Positions 17,277-25,814 of a DNA stretch of 64,000 nucleotides are shown here, in pieces. The notes under the pieces were generated by a model that saw only the letters and a list, made by a program, of their open reading frames with translations, ran no database searches and was not told where the DNA came from. A program made the position numbers and the translations under genes. This stretch comes from an uncultured Muribaculaceae bacterium. Its GTDB lineage: Bacteria; Bacteroidota; Bacteroidia; Bacteroidales; Muribaculaceae. The stretch spans positions 108,523-172,522 of the forward strand of contig CAJTMM010000001.1 of NCBI GenBank assembly GCA_910577465.1. Direction: 5' to 3'. How positions within the stretch are numbered: position 1 is the stretch's first letter; each line of letters opens with the position of its first letter.

Positions 17277-19262
17277 ATGAATCCACTACACAAAGTTTTC
17301 AACTGGTACTTTTCACGCGGAGCCATGCCCTACTGGAGTGTTCTGATTGTGGATTGTCTAATATTATATGTCTCAGGCATAATAGTGTACGCACTGAAAT
17401 ATGGTGCTTTGCACACACTCACTATATTCTATCCACTTACTTTTACACTCGCACTCTACTCCATAATATACATCATCGGATTCCGCATTTTCCATACCTA
17501 TTCCGGTGTGATACGGTTTTCTTCTTTCATTGACTTGCGCCGGCTCGGATTGGCAGTACTTATTAGTACTGCACTTATTCTCTCGCTGCAATATGTATTT
17601 CAGCTCAATCGCTGGCTCGTAGCACTGAGCACAAGCCGCATCATCCTTTGGGGTTCGTTATCGCTCGTACTCATGTGGACAATGAGAATTTGGATTAAGT
17701 CGCTCTACGACACATCCATCTTAAGCCATCGCAATACCCGCGCATTCATTTACGGTGTCCGGCAAGGGGGCATTGCCATTGCCAATAGTATCAACAGCCA
17801 GACTGAGTCTCCGTATATGCTTCACGGATTCATTTCCGACGGTCCCGACATACACGACCGATACCTCATGGGCGTTAAGGTTTATCCTAACGACGACCAG
17901 TTGGCCGATACCATGAAAAAATGCGGAGCTACCACACTGCTCGTGTCACCGCTGAAAAGCGATATATTCCGACGCAACGACCGGATGGTCAATGCCATGA
18001 TTGATGCCGGCATAAAGATTCTGATGATTCCCGCCGCACAGGAATGGGACGGCAAGAGCAAACTAAGCTATACGCAACTCAAAGAGGTGAATGCAGAGGA
18101 TCTTCTTCCGCGTGACAAAATAGAAATCGATATGGAGGCTGTAGGACAACTGCTCCGAGACAAAACCATTCTCATCACCGGGGCTGCAGGCAGCATAGGT
18201 TCGGAGATGGTTCGCCAGATTGCTCCATTCAGACCTCAGAAAATGATACTTGTTGACCAAGCCGAGACACCACTCCACGATATACGCCTTATGATGGCAC
18301 ATCGATGGTCTGAGATTCCGTCACGCACTCTCGTTGCCGACATTGCCAACGCATGCCGCATGGAAGAGATATTCTCGGAATTCAAACCTGAGTATGTATT
18401 CCACGCAGCCGCATATAAACATGTTCCCATGATGGAGGACAATCCTTATGAAAGCGTTGAGAACAATGTCAACGGTACACGAATCATAGCCGATCTCGCT
18501 GTGAAATACAACACTAAGAAATTCGTGATGGTATCCACTGACAAGGCTGTCAATCCCACCAATGTGATGGGGTGCTCCAAACGTATATGTGAAATCTATG
18601 TCCAGTCACTTGACAAAGCCATTAAGGACGGACGCGTTGATGGCATAACCCGATTCGTCACCACACGGTTCGGCAACGTACTCGGCTCCAATGGCTCCGT
18701 TATTCCGCTTTTTGAAAAGCAGATTAAGGCGGGTGGTCCCGTGACAGTGACACACCCCGACATCATACGCTACTTTATGCTCATACCCGAAGCCTGCAAA
18801 CTGGTACTCGAAGCCGGTACCATGGGCAATGGTGGCGAGATATTTGTATTCGACATGGGCAAACCCGTACGGATAGCGGCTTTGGCGAAGCGCATGATAC
18901 AGATGAGCGGAGCTAAGAACATCGAAATAAAATATACCGGCTTACGCGACGGTGAGAAACTATACGAAGAGGTACTCAACGACCAGGAAGTGACATTACC
19001 TACCTTCCATGAAAAGATAAATATAGCCCGAGTTCGCGAATACGACTTCGATGAAGTGCGCACACGTATAGACCATCTAATAAACATAGCTCCCGATGCC
19101 GATGATATGACAATAGTGAAACACATGAAAGAACTTGTACCCGAATTCAAGAGCCAACACTCTAAATACGCAGCCCTTGATACTCCAACCGCAGATTACG
19201 TCGCAACCTCATTCAACGAACCATCTGCATCTGGATTATATCCGGCATTGCAACCGACATAA
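17277..19262 (+). CDS. Membrane-bound UDP-GlcNAc 4,6-dehydratase, PglF/CapD-like
   Basis: Inverting or retaining nucleotide-sugar 4,6-dehydratase of 661 aa, first enzyme of the bacillosamine-type branch. Four N-terminal membrane helices (about 20-135) are followed by a CoA-binding-like Rossmann region and the extended SDR domain: NAD site TGAAGSIGSE (301-310), FHAAAYKHVPMME (375-387), the TDK of STDKAVNPTNV (421-423) that replaces the Tyr-based triad in PglF/WbpM, and K435 in GCSKR. Most homologues read GATKR here. The last 40 residues (STKYAALDT and on) are variable. It closes the sugar part of the operon; the next gene starts 65 bases later. Confidence 0.93.
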   Translation: MNPLHKVFNWYFSRGAMPYWSVLIVDCLILYVSGIIVYALKYGALHTLTIFYPLTFTLALYSIIYIIGFRIFHTYSGVIRFSSFIDLRRLGLAVLISTALILSLQYVFQLNRWLVALSTSRIILWGSLSLVLMWTMRIWIKSLYDTSILSHRNTRAFIYGVRQGGIAIANSINSQTESPYMLHGFISDGPDIHDRYLMGVKVYPNDDQLADTMKKCGATTLLVSPLKSDIFRRNDRMVNAMIDAGIKILMIPAAQEWDGKSKLSYTQLKEVNAEDLLPRDKIEIDMEAVGQLLRDKTILITGAAGSIGSEMVRQIAPFRPQKMILVDQAETPLHDIRLMMAHRWSEIPSRTLVADIANACRMEEIFSEFKPEYVFHAAAYKHVPMMEDNPYESVENNVNGTRIIADLAVKYNTKKFVMVSTDKAVNPTNVMGCSKRICEIYVQSLDKAIKDGRVDGITRFVTTRFGNVLGSNGSVIPLFEKQIKAGGPVTVTHPDIIRYFMLIPEACKLVLEAGTMGNGGEIFVFDMGKPVRIAALAKRMIQMSGAKNIEIKYTGLRDGEKLYEEVLNDQEVTLPTFHEKINIARVREYDFDEVRTRIDHLINIAPDADDMTIVKHMKELVPEFKSQHSKYAALDTPTADYVATSFNEPSASGLYPALQPT

Positions 19263-19327
19263 CGCTTTTCTCTCCACTATCAATTATTGTTACTTCATAA
19301 TCAAATCAATAGGTAAAATTAATTACT

Positions 19328-19876
19328 ATGAACAGATTCTTTCTCAGGCTACTGCTACTGTTGGGAATAGCAGCATGTAGTCAACAGGTAGAAGCTCAGC
19401 GACTTGCCGTGAGAACCAATGCGCTCGACTGGCTTACACTGACTCCTAACGCAGCCGTAGAGGCCCGACTCAACCAACGACTCACACTCGGTGTGGGATT
19501 TGCCGTCAATCCGGTAACTAAGCCAATCGGTGGCATGAAAACATCCCACTTCCGTTTTGAACCGGAACTAAGATATTGGTTCAACCGTCCCATGGCTCGC
19601 CACTTCGTAGGATTCGCTCCGCTGTTCGCAGACTATAGCCTGCGGTTCAACCACCGCAATTATCAAGGCGACCTTTACGCCATAGGCTTCACTTACGGTT
19701 ATTCATTGGTTATCAATGACCACTGGAATGTGGAATTCACGGCAGGCTTAGGTGCCGGATACACCAAATGCTACAAATATCATGAGGACGACTACCGTCC
19801 CGAAAGAGCCAATTACGAAAAATGGATTCCCGTACCAGTAAGACTCGGAGTATCCTTTGTCTATGTATTTAAATAA
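19328..19876 (+). CDS. DUF3575 outer membrane beta-barrel protein
   Basis: Secreted protein of 182 aa with a signal peptide (about 1-23, ending VEAQ). The mature part starts RLAVRTNALDWLTLTPN, the classic DUF3575 opening, and then alternates polar and hydrophobic residues as in an eight-stranded barrel, ending with the aromatic SFVYVF-K pattern of outer membrane proteins. DUF3575 genes in Bacteroidales usually accompany fimbrial or surface-structure loci and DUF3868/OmpA proteins, and the next gene is of that kind. Function is not established. It is ten bases upstream of its partner, so the two are probably co-translated. Confidence 0.85.
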   Translation: MNRFFLRLLLLLGIAACSQQVEAQRLAVRTNALDWLTLTPNAAVEARLNQRLTLGVGFAVNPVTKPIGGMKTSHFRFEPELRYWFNRPMARHFVGFAPLFADYSLRFNHRNYQGDLYAIGFTYGYSLVINDHWNVEFTAGLGAGYTKCYKYHEDDYRPERANYEKWIPVPVRLGVSFVYVFK

Positions 19877-19885
19877 CCGGTCAAC

Positions 19886-21925
19886 ATGTCAAGAAAACTA
19901 CTCACTATAATTGCCGCCGCTGCCATTGTATTAACCGGCATGACAGCACAAGCCCGCAACATCAACGTGCGGGGTAAAGTAACCATCGAGGGCACAGGCG
20001 AACCGGCATACGGTGTCGGCATTTACAATGCTACCACCGACAAACTCATTGCAACCACCAACGACGAAGGACGCTATACGGTAAACATCGATGAAAACGG
20101 TTCGCTTAAGTTCCGAGCCATGGGTACGCAGAGCCGTACCATACCGGTCAACGGTCAATTGTCGCTTAACGTAACCCTGTTACCGGAAGCTACCGAACTC
20201 GACGAAGTAGTTGTTATGGCAAAGGCAATAAACAATAAACTCATTACCGAACCCACCGACATCGACGTAAAAGGCAACTACCTTCACGTCAAGACACACG
20301 TGAAGATTCCACATCGCCTGTTCTCCTCCAACGTGCGCATGATTGTCCAACCGGCAATTTACAATGTGACACGCAACGAAATCATGTACATGCGTCCGGT
20401 TGTGTTCGACGGTCACCGATATGCCATCACGCAGCAACGCATGCATGACTGGGACAACACCAAGGATCCTTTGACCCCCTACATACAGGTAAAGCACACC
20501 GGACGTCGTGCCGACGACGTACTCACACTTCATGATTCAGTGTACGTAAAAAATCCCAAAGATGATTTCCGATGCGACGTGATGAGTTCACTGGAGACAT
20601 ACAATAGTGTAATCTATACCGATACATTTGTGATAGCCCGCGGCACTGTCAACCCATTGCGTTTCTTATCGTACTCATTGAAGGGCTCTCCCGTAACCGA
20701 TGAACGCTTCTTCCCTGCCCCGGAGATGCAATTACGTGATACCCGCGGCGAAATGCAACTCGCATTCCAAGTAGGCAAATCAAATCTCGACCTCACACTC
20801 GGCAATAACCGCTCAGAAATGAACCGCCTGTCGGAACAACTTCGCGAAATCGAAAACAATCCCGACATGGCAATTAAAAGCTTCACCATCTCCGGTACAG
20901 CATCGCCCGAAGGAATCTACGAGTCCAACCGCCGTCTTGCCGAGCACCGTATGCAATCAGCGATGGACGTAATTCTTCAAGGACTGTCAGACGATACCCG
21001 TCATAACATCGAAGTGGGCACCGAAGCGTCAGTTGCCGGATGGGACGAAGTCGCACAACTTCTGCGTGCCGACAATCTCACTGACGAAGCGGAGACAATA
21101 GAGAAAATCATTGACCGTTATCCAGGCAATATCACTCGTCAGGGACGAAATATAAAATCCCTACCGTTCTACACTCTTCTTAAGAATAATTATCTCCCAC
21201 GTCTGCGCAACGTAAGCTACCGCATTGTCACTCAACGTTACCGCTATCTCACTGATGAAGAGATTGCCGACCTGTACCGCACCAACAGCAGTGACATGAC
21301 ACGATATGAATTTTGGCGACTGTACTCACGTGCCGATTCCACTGAACGCGAGAGTATCATACGCCGCGCTCTTGAAGTCGACCCGCATTTTCTGACTGGA
21401 GCCACTGACCTTGCCGACATTCTCATCGAAAAGGGTACGCCTGACGCATCTCTTCTCGAGCAGATGCTCACCTCTGCCAAAAGAGAAGTCCCGAATGAAT
21501 CACGTCTTAATCATGGTATAGCACTATTGACCGACGGACAATACACTCGCGCGGATTCAATTTTGAGCCTGACACCCGACACCGAGATATACCATAAAGC
21601 AAAAATCTACAGCGCCACACTCAATGGTCGCTACCATGATGTGATTGAAGAAATCTCATCCGACTCTCCATTCAACGAGGTTCTACTGCTACTCACAATG
21701 AAAGCCAATGACCAAGCATGGGAAAAAGCACAGAAGCTTGGTGATTCCGCCAAAGAAGAATATATAAAAGCCGTAGCAGCAAACCGACTCGACAAATACA
21801 TGGCAGCTCTGTCGCATCTCAAAAACGCATTTCGTCTTGACCCGTCGCTACGAGAGACCGCACGCATTGACGGAGACATCGTGGATTTGCTCAACGACAT
21901 AGACGACGAGTCAACCGACTATTGA
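19886..21925 (+). CDS. Envelope protein: carboxypeptidase-regulatory-like, OmpA-like and TPR regions
   Basis: Secreted protein of 679 aa. After a signal peptide (1-23) comes a carboxypeptidase D regulatory-like beta-sandwich (about 25-100; INVRGKVTIEGTGEPAYGV) that ends in TELDEVVV, the motif usual before TonB-receptor plugs, although no receptor barrel follows. Residues about 130-290 are unassigned. About 300-390 is OmpA-like: FTISGTASPEGIYESNRRLA matches the peptidoglycan-binding core. The C-terminal 220 residues are helical, TPR-like. The protein likely tethers a surface structure to the cell wall; this is inference from the domain order and the DUF3575 partner. Confidence 0.75.
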   Translation: MSRKLLTIIAAAAIVLTGMTAQARNINVRGKVTIEGTGEPAYGVGIYNATTDKLIATTNDEGRYTVNIDENGSLKFRAMGTQSRTIPVNGQLSLNVTLLPEATELDEVVVMAKAINNKLITEPTDIDVKGNYLHVKTHVKIPHRLFSSNVRMIVQPAIYNVTRNEIMYMRPVVFDGHRYAITQQRMHDWDNTKDPLTPYIQVKHTGRRADDVLTLHDSVYVKNPKDDFRCDVMSSLETYNSVIYTDTFVIARGTVNPLRFLSYSLKGSPVTDERFFPAPEMQLRDTRGEMQLAFQVGKSNLDLTLGNNRSEMNRLSEQLREIENNPDMAIKSFTISGTASPEGIYESNRRLAEHRMQSAMDVILQGLSDDTRHNIEVGTEASVAGWDEVAQLLRADNLTDEAETIEKIIDRYPGNITRQGRNIKSLPFYTLLKNNYLPRLRNVSYRIVTQRYRYLTDEEIADLYRTNSSDMTRYEFWRLYSRADSTERESIIRRALEVDPHFLTGATDLADILIEKGTPDASLLEQMLTSAKREVPNESRLNHGIALLTDGQYTRADSILSLTPDTEIYHKAKIYSATLNGRYHDVIEEISSDSPFNEVLLLLTMKANDQAWEKAQKLGDSAKEEYIKAVAANRLDKYMAALSHLKNAFRLDPSLRETARIDGDIVDLLNDIDDESTDY

Positions 21926-21981
21926 AATCCCGATAAACAAAAACTATCATTTAACTATAAAAAACATAGAACTATATCTAT

Positions 21982-23799
21982 ATGAATATAACATCTCATT
22001 TCTTGCGCCATGTGGCAATGCTTATGATGTTGGCATGCGCGCTTCTGGCTTCGGCTCAGTCAGACGCCATCGTATCAGTCGAAGCCGGTGATACGATGGG
22101 GGATAATACGGAATCTGTGAGCAACGATACAGTTTCCTCAGGCTTCAATGCCCTTGATTATGTACTCCAACGTCCCAACCGAAACCAATTTTACAAGCCC
22201 AAGAAATTCGGTGACCACCTCTTCATAGCCCTCGAAGCCGGAACCGGATGGTTTCATAATCCGGAACGCTTATTCGACTTTGAAGGCACCGATGCCAAAT
22301 TCGGTATAAATGTGGGCGACTGGGTTACTCCTGTCCACGGATGGCGTGTAGGTATCAATGGAGGCAGCCACCGTCTTGATGGTGGACACAAACCATTTTA
22401 CGTTGGAATGTCCGCTGATTATATTGCCAATCTATCAGCTCTCGTACGCGGCGATAACCCATCCCGAAAATTCGAGGTCATAGGTACCGCCGGCATCGAA
22501 TATCAACTCAACCACCACTGCAGCAACAACTACAACATCTTCGGATTACGTCTTGGCTTACAAGGTCGTTGGAATTTCAGCAAATCCATGTTTGCATACA
22601 TCGAGCCACGTATCGGAGGTTACTTCGGTCCAGGTATCACACACGGCACACAGACACAATCAGACTTCCACTATCGCGTTGAACCATCCATCATGGTTGG
22701 TCTGGGCATGCGTTGTCTCAGCCGCCGTGAGATTATCGAAAATTCCGACCCGTTTGAAAGCAAAAGTTTCGAACACAATATGTTCTACGAAGTAAGCGTC
22801 GGGTGGATTAATCTCAAGAAACACGACGGACGTTCCGCCATATTCGATGACCACAATATGGAATTCGCCTACTCGGCCGGAAAATGGTTCACGCCCGAAT
22901 CCGGTCTGCGACTTACAGCTACTTACGGAAAACTGTCTCACCCGCATCAATTCGTTATGGCAGGACTCGACTACGTGTGGAATCTAACATCGACATTCAG
23001 TGGCTACCGTACACACGACCACTTTGAACTCGACCTCACCGCAGGTGTCGCCGGCATATATGTCAATAACGCGCGCGCTAAATTATATCCGGCACTGGAA
23101 GCCGGGCTTAAGGCAATTTATAAAATAAACCATAACTGGGGTATTTTTATCGAACCGCAACTACGTCTGTTCGGCCGTCACTTCACCGCCGACATCGCCG
23201 ACAGCCGTCCAATGTCATCCGTCAATATCGGATTGCGCTACACTGTAGGAGATTTCAAATACGATTATGCAGAGAACTTTGCAAAATTCAGTGCCCCCGA
23301 ACAGAAGCGCAATTTCATCACCGCCACGGTAGGACCCGCCAAATATAAGAAAGGTCCATACGGAATAGGTTATGCCCTTGAAGTAGGCTATGGACGTTGG
23401 TTCTCACCCATGTCGGCATGGCGTGTAGCGGTTGATGCACAGACATTCCCGCATGCCGACCTTGGTATGCGCTTCCGCAACATATCCTTAGGCGGCGACT
23501 ACATTCTGAGCATATCTTCGGCACTTTGCGGGTACAACCCACAACGCTTCTTCGACTTCTCAGGTTCCGTAGGTGCATACGCCGGCGTAGGATACTGTCC
23601 GGGAGAATCCGCGTCTGACCCCACCACACGATTCACTGCATCGTTCAAGGCATCTTTCCTTGCTCGCTTCCGTCTTAGTGAATCACTCAGTGCTGTAGTA
23701 CAAACCCAATCTATTGCAGCGGCACTTCCCCTGCCAACACAAAACTACCGCATGCGCCCGGAAATGCGTCTGATGCTTGGAGCGCACTACTCATTCTGA
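21982..23799 (+). CDS. Outer membrane protein with three tandem barrel-like repeats
   Basis: Secreted protein of 605 aa with signal peptide (1-26). No known family was recognised with certainty. Three divergent repeats of about 175-185 residues are visible: VGDWVTPVHGWRVGINGG (111-128), AGKWFTPESGLRLTATYGK (299-317), YGRWFSPMSAWRVAVDAQ (470-487); and matching DYIANLSALVRG (146), DYVWNLTSTFSG (330), DYILSISSALCG (506). Each repeat has beta-barrel-like alternation, and the last residues (MLGAHYSF) end in phenylalanine as in outer membrane barrels. Last gene of the run; the terminator follows after 37 bases. It may form three small barrels or one large one. Confidence 0.72.
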   Translation: MNITSHFLRHVAMLMMLACALLASAQSDAIVSVEAGDTMGDNTESVSNDTVSSGFNALDYVLQRPNRNQFYKPKKFGDHLFIALEAGTGWFHNPERLFDFEGTDAKFGINVGDWVTPVHGWRVGINGGSHRLDGGHKPFYVGMSADYIANLSALVRGDNPSRKFEVIGTAGIEYQLNHHCSNNYNIFGLRLGLQGRWNFSKSMFAYIEPRIGGYFGPGITHGTQTQSDFHYRVEPSIMVGLGMRCLSRREIIENSDPFESKSFEHNMFYEVSVGWINLKKHDGRSAIFDDHNMEFAYSAGKWFTPESGLRLTATYGKLSHPHQFVMAGLDYVWNLTSTFSGYRTHDHFELDLTAGVAGIYVNNARAKLYPALEAGLKAIYKINHNWGIFIEPQLRLFGRHFTADIADSRPMSSVNIGLRYTVGDFKYDYAENFAKFSAPEQKRNFITATVGPAKYKKGPYGIGYALEVGYGRWFSPMSAWRVAVDAQTFPHADLGMRFRNISLGGDYILSISSALCGYNPQRFFDFSGSVGAYAGVGYCPGESASDPTTRFTASFKASFLARFRLSESLSAVVQTQSIAAALPLPTQNYRMRPEMRLMLGAHYSF

Positions 23800-23836
23800 T
23801 TACATATACCTAATATAAATACCGACACTTCCTTCA

Positions 23837-23873
23837 GCGGTGCGACAAATGTGTTTGTCGCACCGCTTTCATT
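23837..23873 (+). terminator. Rho-independent terminator of the polysaccharide operon
   Basis: Perfect 13-bp stem (GCGGTGCGACAAA at 23837-23849, TTTGTCGCACCGC at 23854-23866) with a TGTG loop, followed by TTTCATTATAT. It ends the run of co-oriented genes that enters from the left edge of the window. Confidence 0.93.
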
Positions 23874-23951
23874 ATATAATCGACGATATATAAAGCATAT
23901 GCATCATATAAAACCACCCGCACACAATTCCAAATCCAAATAACATCCGTA

Positions 23952-23983
23952 TTTGGCGGATTCATAAAAATTGCATACCTTTG
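23952..23983 (+). promoter_or_regulatory. Bacteroidetes-type promoter for rplY
   Basis: TTTG at 23952-23955, 20-base spacer, TACCTTTG at 23976-23983. This is an exact fit to the known Bacteroidetes primary sigma consensus (TTTG, about 19-21 bases, TAnnTTTG). It implies a leader of roughly 75 bases before the ATG at 24065. Confidence 0.88.
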
Positions 23984-24064
23984 CAGTCGCTTTTTAGCAT
24001 CCCGTGTGATGGGAAATTAAGGAGCAACTTAATTTTTAGTAACACATTTTTAATCAAAACAAAC

Positions 24065-24721
24065 ATGAAGCAGTATCAGCTCACAGCCGAGCCCCGTACC
24101 GACCTCGGCAAGAAAGCCGCAAAGGCAATCCGTAAAGAAAACAAAATTCCCGTGGTTCTCAACGGCGGCGAAATCATCGAACTCCCCTACAACGGTACTC
24201 TCCGCGAAGGTGAGAAGGTGGTTGAAATCGGCAATGGCAAAGGTCTTATCACTACCGACCTCACTGTTACTCAGGATGCCGTCCGTAACCTCATCTATAC
24301 TCCCGACATCTTCGCTATCGAACTCGACGTTAACGGCGAAAAGCGTATGGCTGTATTGAAGGACATCCAGTTCCACCCCGTTAAGGATACCATCCTTCAC
24401 ATCGACCTCCTGGAAGTAACCGAAAAGAAACCCGTTACCATCGAAGTTCCCGTGAAGCTCGAAGGTCACGCCGAAGGTGTGAAAGCCGGTGGTAAGCTCA
24501 CCCTTTCCATGAAGAAGATCCGCGTTAAAGCTCCTTACACCCAGATTCCCGAACGCGTTGTCATCAACGTTGACCACCTCGGACTGGGCAAGACTCTTCA
24601 AATCGGTGACCTCCACTTCGAAGGTCTCGAACTGATGAACGCCAAGAATGCAGTGGTTTGCGCTGTTCAGCTCACCCGTGCCGCACGTGGTGCCGCAGCT
24701 GCCGCAGCCGCAGGTAAGTAA
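24065..24721 (+). CDS. rplY: 50S ribosomal protein L25 / general stress protein Ctc
   Basis: Long (Ctc/TL5-type) form of ribosomal protein L25, 218 aa, which binds 5S rRNA. The N-terminal L25 domain (about 1-90) has [20 protein letters not shown] and IPVVLNGGE; the C-terminal Ctc domain (about 98-185) contains [16 protein letters not shown] and [16 protein letters not shown]. An Ala-rich tail ends the protein. The ATG at 24065 fits the family start; the in-frame ATG at 23981 lies inside the promoter box and is rejected. It has its own promoter and is followed after 37 bases by pth, the usual ctc-pth pairing in bacteria. Confidence 0.97.
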   Translation: MKQYQLTAEPRTDLGKKAAKAIRKENKIPVVLNGGEIIELPYNGTLREGEKVVEIGNGKGLITTDLTVTQDAVRNLIYTPDIFAIELDVNGEKRMAVLKDIQFHPVKDTILHIDLLEVTEKKPVTIEVPVKLEGHAEGVKAGGKLTLSMKKIRVKAPYTQIPERVVINVDHLGLGKTLQIGDLHFEGLELMNAKNAVVCAVQLTRAARGAAAAAAAGK

Positions 24722-24758
24722 TCTAACCTCACCACTAATTCTTAGCCTTATACTCTGT

Positions 24759-25322
24759 ATGAAGTATTTAATTGTGGGTTTGGGCAACATCGGCGACGAA
24801 TACCGTAACACCCGCCACAACATAGGCTTTAAAATATTGGATGCCTTTGCCGAGGCATCCAATATTTCTTTTTCTACCGAACGCTACGGCGACGTGGCGC
24901 GTACGCGTGTGAAAAACAAACAGCTTGTGCTGCTCAAACCATCCACCTATATGAACCTAAGCGGTAACGCCGTGCGGTATTGGAAGGAGAAAGAGGGTGT
25001 GGACTTAGACCATATCCTTGTACTCGTCGATGACCTTGCGTTGCCATTTGGCGCCATACGTATCAAGCAACGCGGTAGCGATGCCGGACACAACGGTCTT
25101 AAGAATATAGCACAGATGCTTGGCACAGATGCCTATCCCCGTCTGCGTTTCGGTATAGGCAATGACTTTCCGCGAGGATGCCAGATAGACTATGTATTGG
25201 GCAATTTCACACTTGACCAACGACAGATGCTGCCCACACGAATAGATGTAGCTATTGAAGCCATACGCACATTCTGTCTCGCAGGCATAGCAATAGCCAT
25301 GAATACCTTCAACAATAAATAA
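24759..25322 (+). CDS. pth: Peptidyl-tRNA hydrolase
   Basis: Releases tRNA from prematurely ended peptidyl-tRNA in the cytoplasm. 187 aa, normal for the family. Active-site residues are visible: N10 in [10 protein letters not shown]20 in NTRHNIGF, the asparagine of STYMNLSG, and the aspartate of [22 protein letters not shown] is the substrate-binding glycine-rich loop. The start at 24759 ([10 protein letters not shown]) is chosen because the frame upstream overlaps rplY and has no family match. It is probably co-transcribed with rplY and with the S4 protein 22 bases downstream. Confidence 0.97.
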   Translation: MKYLIVGLGNIGDEYRNTRHNIGFKILDAFAEASNISFSTERYGDVARTRVKNKQLVLLKPSTYMNLSGNAVRYWKEKEGVDLDHILVLVDDLALPFGAIRIKQRGSDAGHNGLKNIAQMLGTDAYPRLRFGIGNDFPRGCQIDYVLGNFTLDQRQMLPTRIDVAIEAIRTFCLAGIAIAMNTFNNK

Positions 25323-25344
25323 TGCTCTCCACACCTCTCATGTT

Positions 25345-25794
25345 ATGGCAAAATCGGAAGTACGAATCGACAAATGGCTGTGGGCGGTAAGGATTTTCAA
25401 GACGCGTACCATTGCCACAGACGCATGTAAGAAAGGTCGTGTAATGCTTGGTGACACCACTGCCAAACCTGCCCGTATGATAAAGGTGGGCGATGTGGTA
25501 AAAGTGCGCAAACCGCCGGTTACATATTCATTCCGCGTACTGGCACTTACCGAAAACCGTCTCGGCGCGAAACTCGTGCCGGAATACATGGAGAACATCA
25601 CTCCGCGTAGCGAACTCGACCTATTGGAAGTGGTGAAGATAAGCGGCTTCATAGATCGCCGCAAAGGACTGGGACGCCCCACCAAACGCGAAGGTCGAGA
25701 ACTGTCTCGATTTACCGAACAAGCCTATGACGCCTTGGATGACGGTTGGGATTTTGATTTCGACGATGACTTCCTGGATGACGATACTGAATAA
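25345..25794 (+). CDS. S4-domain RNA-binding protein, Hsp15-like
   Basis: RNA-binding protein of 149 aa. The N-terminal S4 domain starts almost at once (VRIDKWLWAVRIFKTRTIATDACKKG, about 5-30) and continues to about residue 65, then a basic linker KGLGRPTKREGRELS and a strongly acidic tail rich in Asp and Phe (about 132-149). Hsp15 (HslR) homologues bind stalled 50S subunits carrying peptidyl-tRNA, which fits the position next to pth and the L25 gene. The acidic tail is common in Bacteroidetes versions. Specific substrate unproven. Confidence 0.92.
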   Translation: MAKSEVRIDKWLWAVRIFKTRTIATDACKKGRVMLGDTTAKPARMIKVGDVVKVRKPPVTYSFRVLALTENRLGAKLVPEYMENITPRSELDLLEVVKISGFIDRRKGLGRPTKREGRELSRFTEQAYDALDDGWDFDFDDDFLDDDTE

Positions 25795-25814
25795 TAAGCA
25801 CCATCGACATCAGA

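Noticed and set aside
23981..24064. Longer N terminus for rplY
   Set aside because: The upstream ATG falls inside the -7 promoter box, and the protein family starts at MKQYQL.
24050..24862. Minus-strand open frame of 270 codons
   Set aside because: Antisense to rplY and the start of pth; a shadow caused by strong codon bias.
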